Made by a program: the position numbers and the translations under genes. The notes under the pieces were generated by a model. It did no database searches and was not told the origin of the DNA. It saw only the letters and a list, made by a program, of their open reading frames with translations. Below, in pieces: positions 62,030-64,000 of a stretch of DNA of 64,000 bases. Source of the DNA: Candidatus Cloacimonadota bacterium (GTDB taxonomy: Bacteria > Cloacimonadota > Cloacimonadia > Cloacimonadales > Cloacimonadaceae); the NCBI GenBank assembly GCA_029561955.1, contig JAKQWO010000027.1, forward strand, positions 1 to 64,000. The letters run 5' to 3'. Positions within the stretch are counted from its first letter, which is position 1; the number at the start of each line of letters is the position of its first letter.

Positions 62030-63307
62030 TCAGAAGGTGGTTTTATCCACGAAATTGAAGTTGTCGATCAGCAGCGAGGGCAGCATGGCTGAGCAGGCAG
62101 TGGGGATGGAAGGCCCCAAAGCGAGGATGCGGCGCGTGGCCAGGTGCGGTATCTCGTTGAAGCGGAAGTTGTTTACCGCATGGCGGATTTTTCCGTCTTC
62201 AAAGTAGAGCACTCCGTCACGGGTCATGCCCGTAAGCTCGCCTGCTTTGGCGTCCACACTGCGGATATACCAAAACTGGTTGAGGATCAAGCCGCGGGGC
62301 ACCATTTGCATCATCTGCTCTTCAGTGGCATCACCGCCCGATAGATACATGTTGAAGATATGGTTGGGTTCGAGGTTGTTGGCTTTAGCCCAATAGCGGT
62401 TGGTGGGCATGTTGCGGATCATTCCATTTTCAATCCAGGTGGTGTTTTTGGAAGCGATGCCATCACGGTAGGGGACGGCCTTGATGGCGGGAATGTCCAA
62501 GGTGCTGTAGAGGCTGAACTTTTCGCCAAAGAAGAGCTTGCCCATCTGACCGGTGAAGGGTGTGAAGCCTTCGTCACTCATGCGTCTGTCCATCATCCAA
62601 GTCATATACCAGATCAGGTCTTGCAGGGCGTAAGGGCGCAGGATCACGGCGATGGGAGCGGCGTCCATGTCACGCTTGTCTGCCAGGCTGATGGCTTGCT
62701 CTTTGAGGCGGTTGAATTCTGCTGCCTGATCAAAGCGGGCCAGGCCCTTGGAATCATAGCTTACCTTGGTCTCAACGGTGCCCTTCTTCAGCGTCATGGA
62801 GTGGCCAAAGTCGGTGGATTCATCATAGCCGACGAAGCCGTTTTTGGTGATCAGCATGCGCTGGGAATAGTGCTTTTCCGTCAGGCCGGAAACCGTGGCG
62901 TCAAAGGCTTTGGCCTGGTCTATCATATATTGGACGATGTCCACCATCTTGGCGGGCTCAAGCTCCTGCGCAGCGGGATCGCAGTTTTGCACCTGGGGAA
63001 GCTCTTTGGGGCCTTCCGAGGGTACAAATTCCGGGTCGGGCTGGTTGAGGCTGGCGATGTCGCAGGCGGTTTGGATCAGTTTGTCCAGACTGGCGGGGTC
63101 GTCCTGCGTCACGGAGGCGCTACCGGTGCGGTTTTCAAAGGCAACGGTGAGGTTGATCGAGAAGGTTGGGCCTGCCAGGTGCTGGGTTATTCTATTCTGG
63201 GCAAAGCGTGTTTCATGGCTTTCTACGTGCCCGATGTGGAGACTGAAGTCGTCTGCGTGACAGTGTTGCTTGATGTAAGCGGCTATCTTTTCGAAGTTTG
63301 CGTTCAT
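62030..63307 (-). CDS. pmbA: TldE/PmbA-like subunit of the TldD/TldE protease
   Basis: TldD/TldE is a heterodimeric metalloprotease that trims peptides such as microcin B17 precursor and CcdA; TldE has no metal site of its own. The sequence fits (ESHETRFAQNRITQHLAG; GKLFFGEKFSLYSTLDIPA; GGDATEEQMMQMVPRGLILNQFWYIR, cited in part). The start is ATG 63307 with a GGGAGGA ribosome site; a longer in-frame start upstream would lie within tldD. It overlaps the tldD stop (ATGA). Downstream is a 135-base gap before the zinc-ribbon gene. Confidence 0.92.
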   Translation of the reverse strand: MNANFEKIAAYIKQHCHADDFSLHIGHVESHETRFAQNRITQHLAGPTFSINLTVAFENRTGSASVTQDDPASLDKLIQTACDIASLNQPDPEFVPSEGPKELPQVQNCDPAAQELEPAKMVDIVQYMIDQAKAFDATVSGLTEKHYSQRMLITKNGFVGYDESTDFGHSMTLKKGTVETKVSYDSKGLARFDQAAEFNRLKEQAISLADKRDMDAAPIAVILRPYALQDLIWYMTWMMDRRMSDEGFTPFTGQMGKLFFGEKFSLYSTLDIPAIKAVPYRDGIASKNTTWIENGMIRNMPTNRYWAKANNLEPNHIFNMYLSGGDATEEQMMQMVPRGLILNQFWYIRSVDAKAGELTGMTRDGVLYFEDGKIRHAVNNFRFNEIPHLATRRILALGPSIPTACSAMLPSLLIDNFNFVDKTTF

Positions 63308-64000
63308 TGTGATCCTCCCACTCTGATATTTCTGAATCTTGCAGGTGCTGAACCGTGGGTCATGCGCGCCGTCTGAGAAGGCTGGCCTTTGCCGCAATTG
63401 ATCACGCCAAAGGGACGCCAGAATCTCTCGTCACAGATGGCGTCGCAACTGTTCCAAAATTCAGGATTGCAGGATTTGTAGAGCACCTTCTTCAAGGGAC
63501 GGTGCAGCTTGCCGTTTTTGATCTCCCAAAAGTAGTCGCCACCAAACTGGAAGTTGAGGCGATGCTGGTCTATGCTGAAGGAGCCGCGGCCTTGGATGTA
63601 GACACCGTCTTCGGTGTCGGCGATGAGCTCAGCGGGTGTGAGCGGCTTGGTGCCGGGCATCAGGTAGAGATTTGGGATGCGGTTGATGGGTTGATCGTAG
63701 TAGTAGGTGGCACGATTGCAGCCGCGGGAGTAGTCGAGACCGATCTCCATAGCGGTGTCACGCGTGCTGCCGTATTCCTTGAGGATGCCATCTTTGATGA
63801 TGTGCCATTTCTGGGCGGGGACGCCATCGTCGTCAAAGCCCAAGCTGGCCAGACCTTCTTCCAGGGTATTGTCGCCCATGAAGTTGACGATCTCGGAGCC
63901 ATAGCGGTAGTTGCCCAGCTTTTCGGGAGTGGCGAAGGAGATGCCGGCATAGTCGGCTTCCCAGCCCAGCACGCGGTCGAGCTCGGTGGGATGACCGACG
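63304..64000 (-). CDS. tldD: TldD metalloprotease subunit (partial, runs off the right edge)
   Basis: The frame is open to the end of the window. Its first visible residues read VGHPTELDRVLGWEADYAG, where the His belongs to the HExxxH zinc motif of TldD; the preceding HE lies beyond the edge. Later blocks are typical: GILKEYGSTRDTAMEIG, NLYLMPGTKPLTPAELI, DGVYIQGRGSFSID, NFQFGGDYFWEIKNGKL, and the C-terminal CDAICDERFW. About the C-terminal half is present. It is upstream of, and overlaps, the TldE gene. Confidence 0.93.
   Translation of the reverse strand, partial: VGHPTELDRVLGWEADYAGISFATPEKLGNYRYGSEIVNFMGDNTLEEGLASLGFDDDGVPAQKWHIIKDGILKEYGSTRDTAMEIGLDYSRGCNRATYYYDQPINRIPNLYLMPGTKPLTPAELIADTEDGVYIQGRGSFSIDQHRLNFQFGGDYFWEIKNGKLHRPLKKVLYKSCNPEFWNSCDAICDERFWRPFGVINCGKGQPSQTARMTHGSAPARFRNIRVGGSQ

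Overview
The window reads as a chromosomal piece of an uncultured Gram-negative bacterium. The best fit is Candidatus Cloacimonadota (Cloacimonas-like) or a close FCB-group relative. The reasons are secreted proteins ending in a YPNPF-type sorting domain, an outer membrane implied by KdsB, an MCE protein, a barrel-type surface protein and lipoproteins, many leucyl and zinc-dependent peptidases, and a dense population of short intergenic repeats. The phylum is inferred from gene style and not from a marker-gene search.

Layout. 0-9 kb is an accessory, AT-richer block on the minus strand: a Sel1-repeat fragment, a type I restriction-modification operon (hsdM-hsdS-hsdR plus a YgjP-like metallopeptidase) and a cytosolic trypsin-like protease. 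9-12.5 kb is a repeat-rich island. It holds an unknown gene that has absorbed repeat DNA into its reading frame and a compact three-gene operon (151, 55 and 24 codons) of unknown function that ends in its own terminator. 12.5-20.5 kb (plus strand) carries a MacB/LolD-like ABC exporter, a YihY-type membrane protein, purH, tRNA-Ser(GGA), sppA and an RNase E/G gene. 20.5-33.2 kb (minus strand) is a long, tightly packed run: lepB, hemW, cca, an AsnB-annotated-type secreted protein, an MCE/MlaD protein, a gluzincin-propeller-barrel surface protein, pepA and a zinc-uptake ABC transporter (znuA-znuC-znuB).

33.7-36.2 kb is a large secreted protein with a perfect TTGACA box followed by a ten-C tract, an arrangement that could phase-vary. 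37.2-45.1 kb (plus) has cardiolipin synthase and an AddB/AddA-type recombination nuclease-helicase pair. 45.4-52.3 kb holds a nucleotide-sugar dehydrogenase, two more secreted sorting-domain proteins and a sigma-70-like protein with an unusual C-terminal extension. 53-55.4 kb is a type II restriction-modification pair (HTH-fused methylase plus a TdeIII-like endonuclease). 55.6-61.4 kb is a stop/start-overlapping plus-strand operon, queD-engB-mnmG-lipoprotein-kdsB-5'-nucleotidase. 61.7-64 kb (minus) has a 57-residue zinc-ribbon protein and the tldD/pmbA pair, with tldD running off the right edge.

Four repeat types recur in the gaps: (A) GGCGGT-loop-ACCGCC hairpin repeats, (B) CACGAATTACACGAATT / ACACGGATG repeats, (C) AGTTGTCAGTAGTCAGT-type repeats, and (D) a 92-93 bp imperfect palindrome present twice in opposite orientation. 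Several repeats begin exactly at stop codons, and one array lies inside a coding frame. The strongest candidates for undescribed biology are the three-gene micro-operon at 11 kb, the poly-C promoter at 36.27 kb, and the repeat families themselves.
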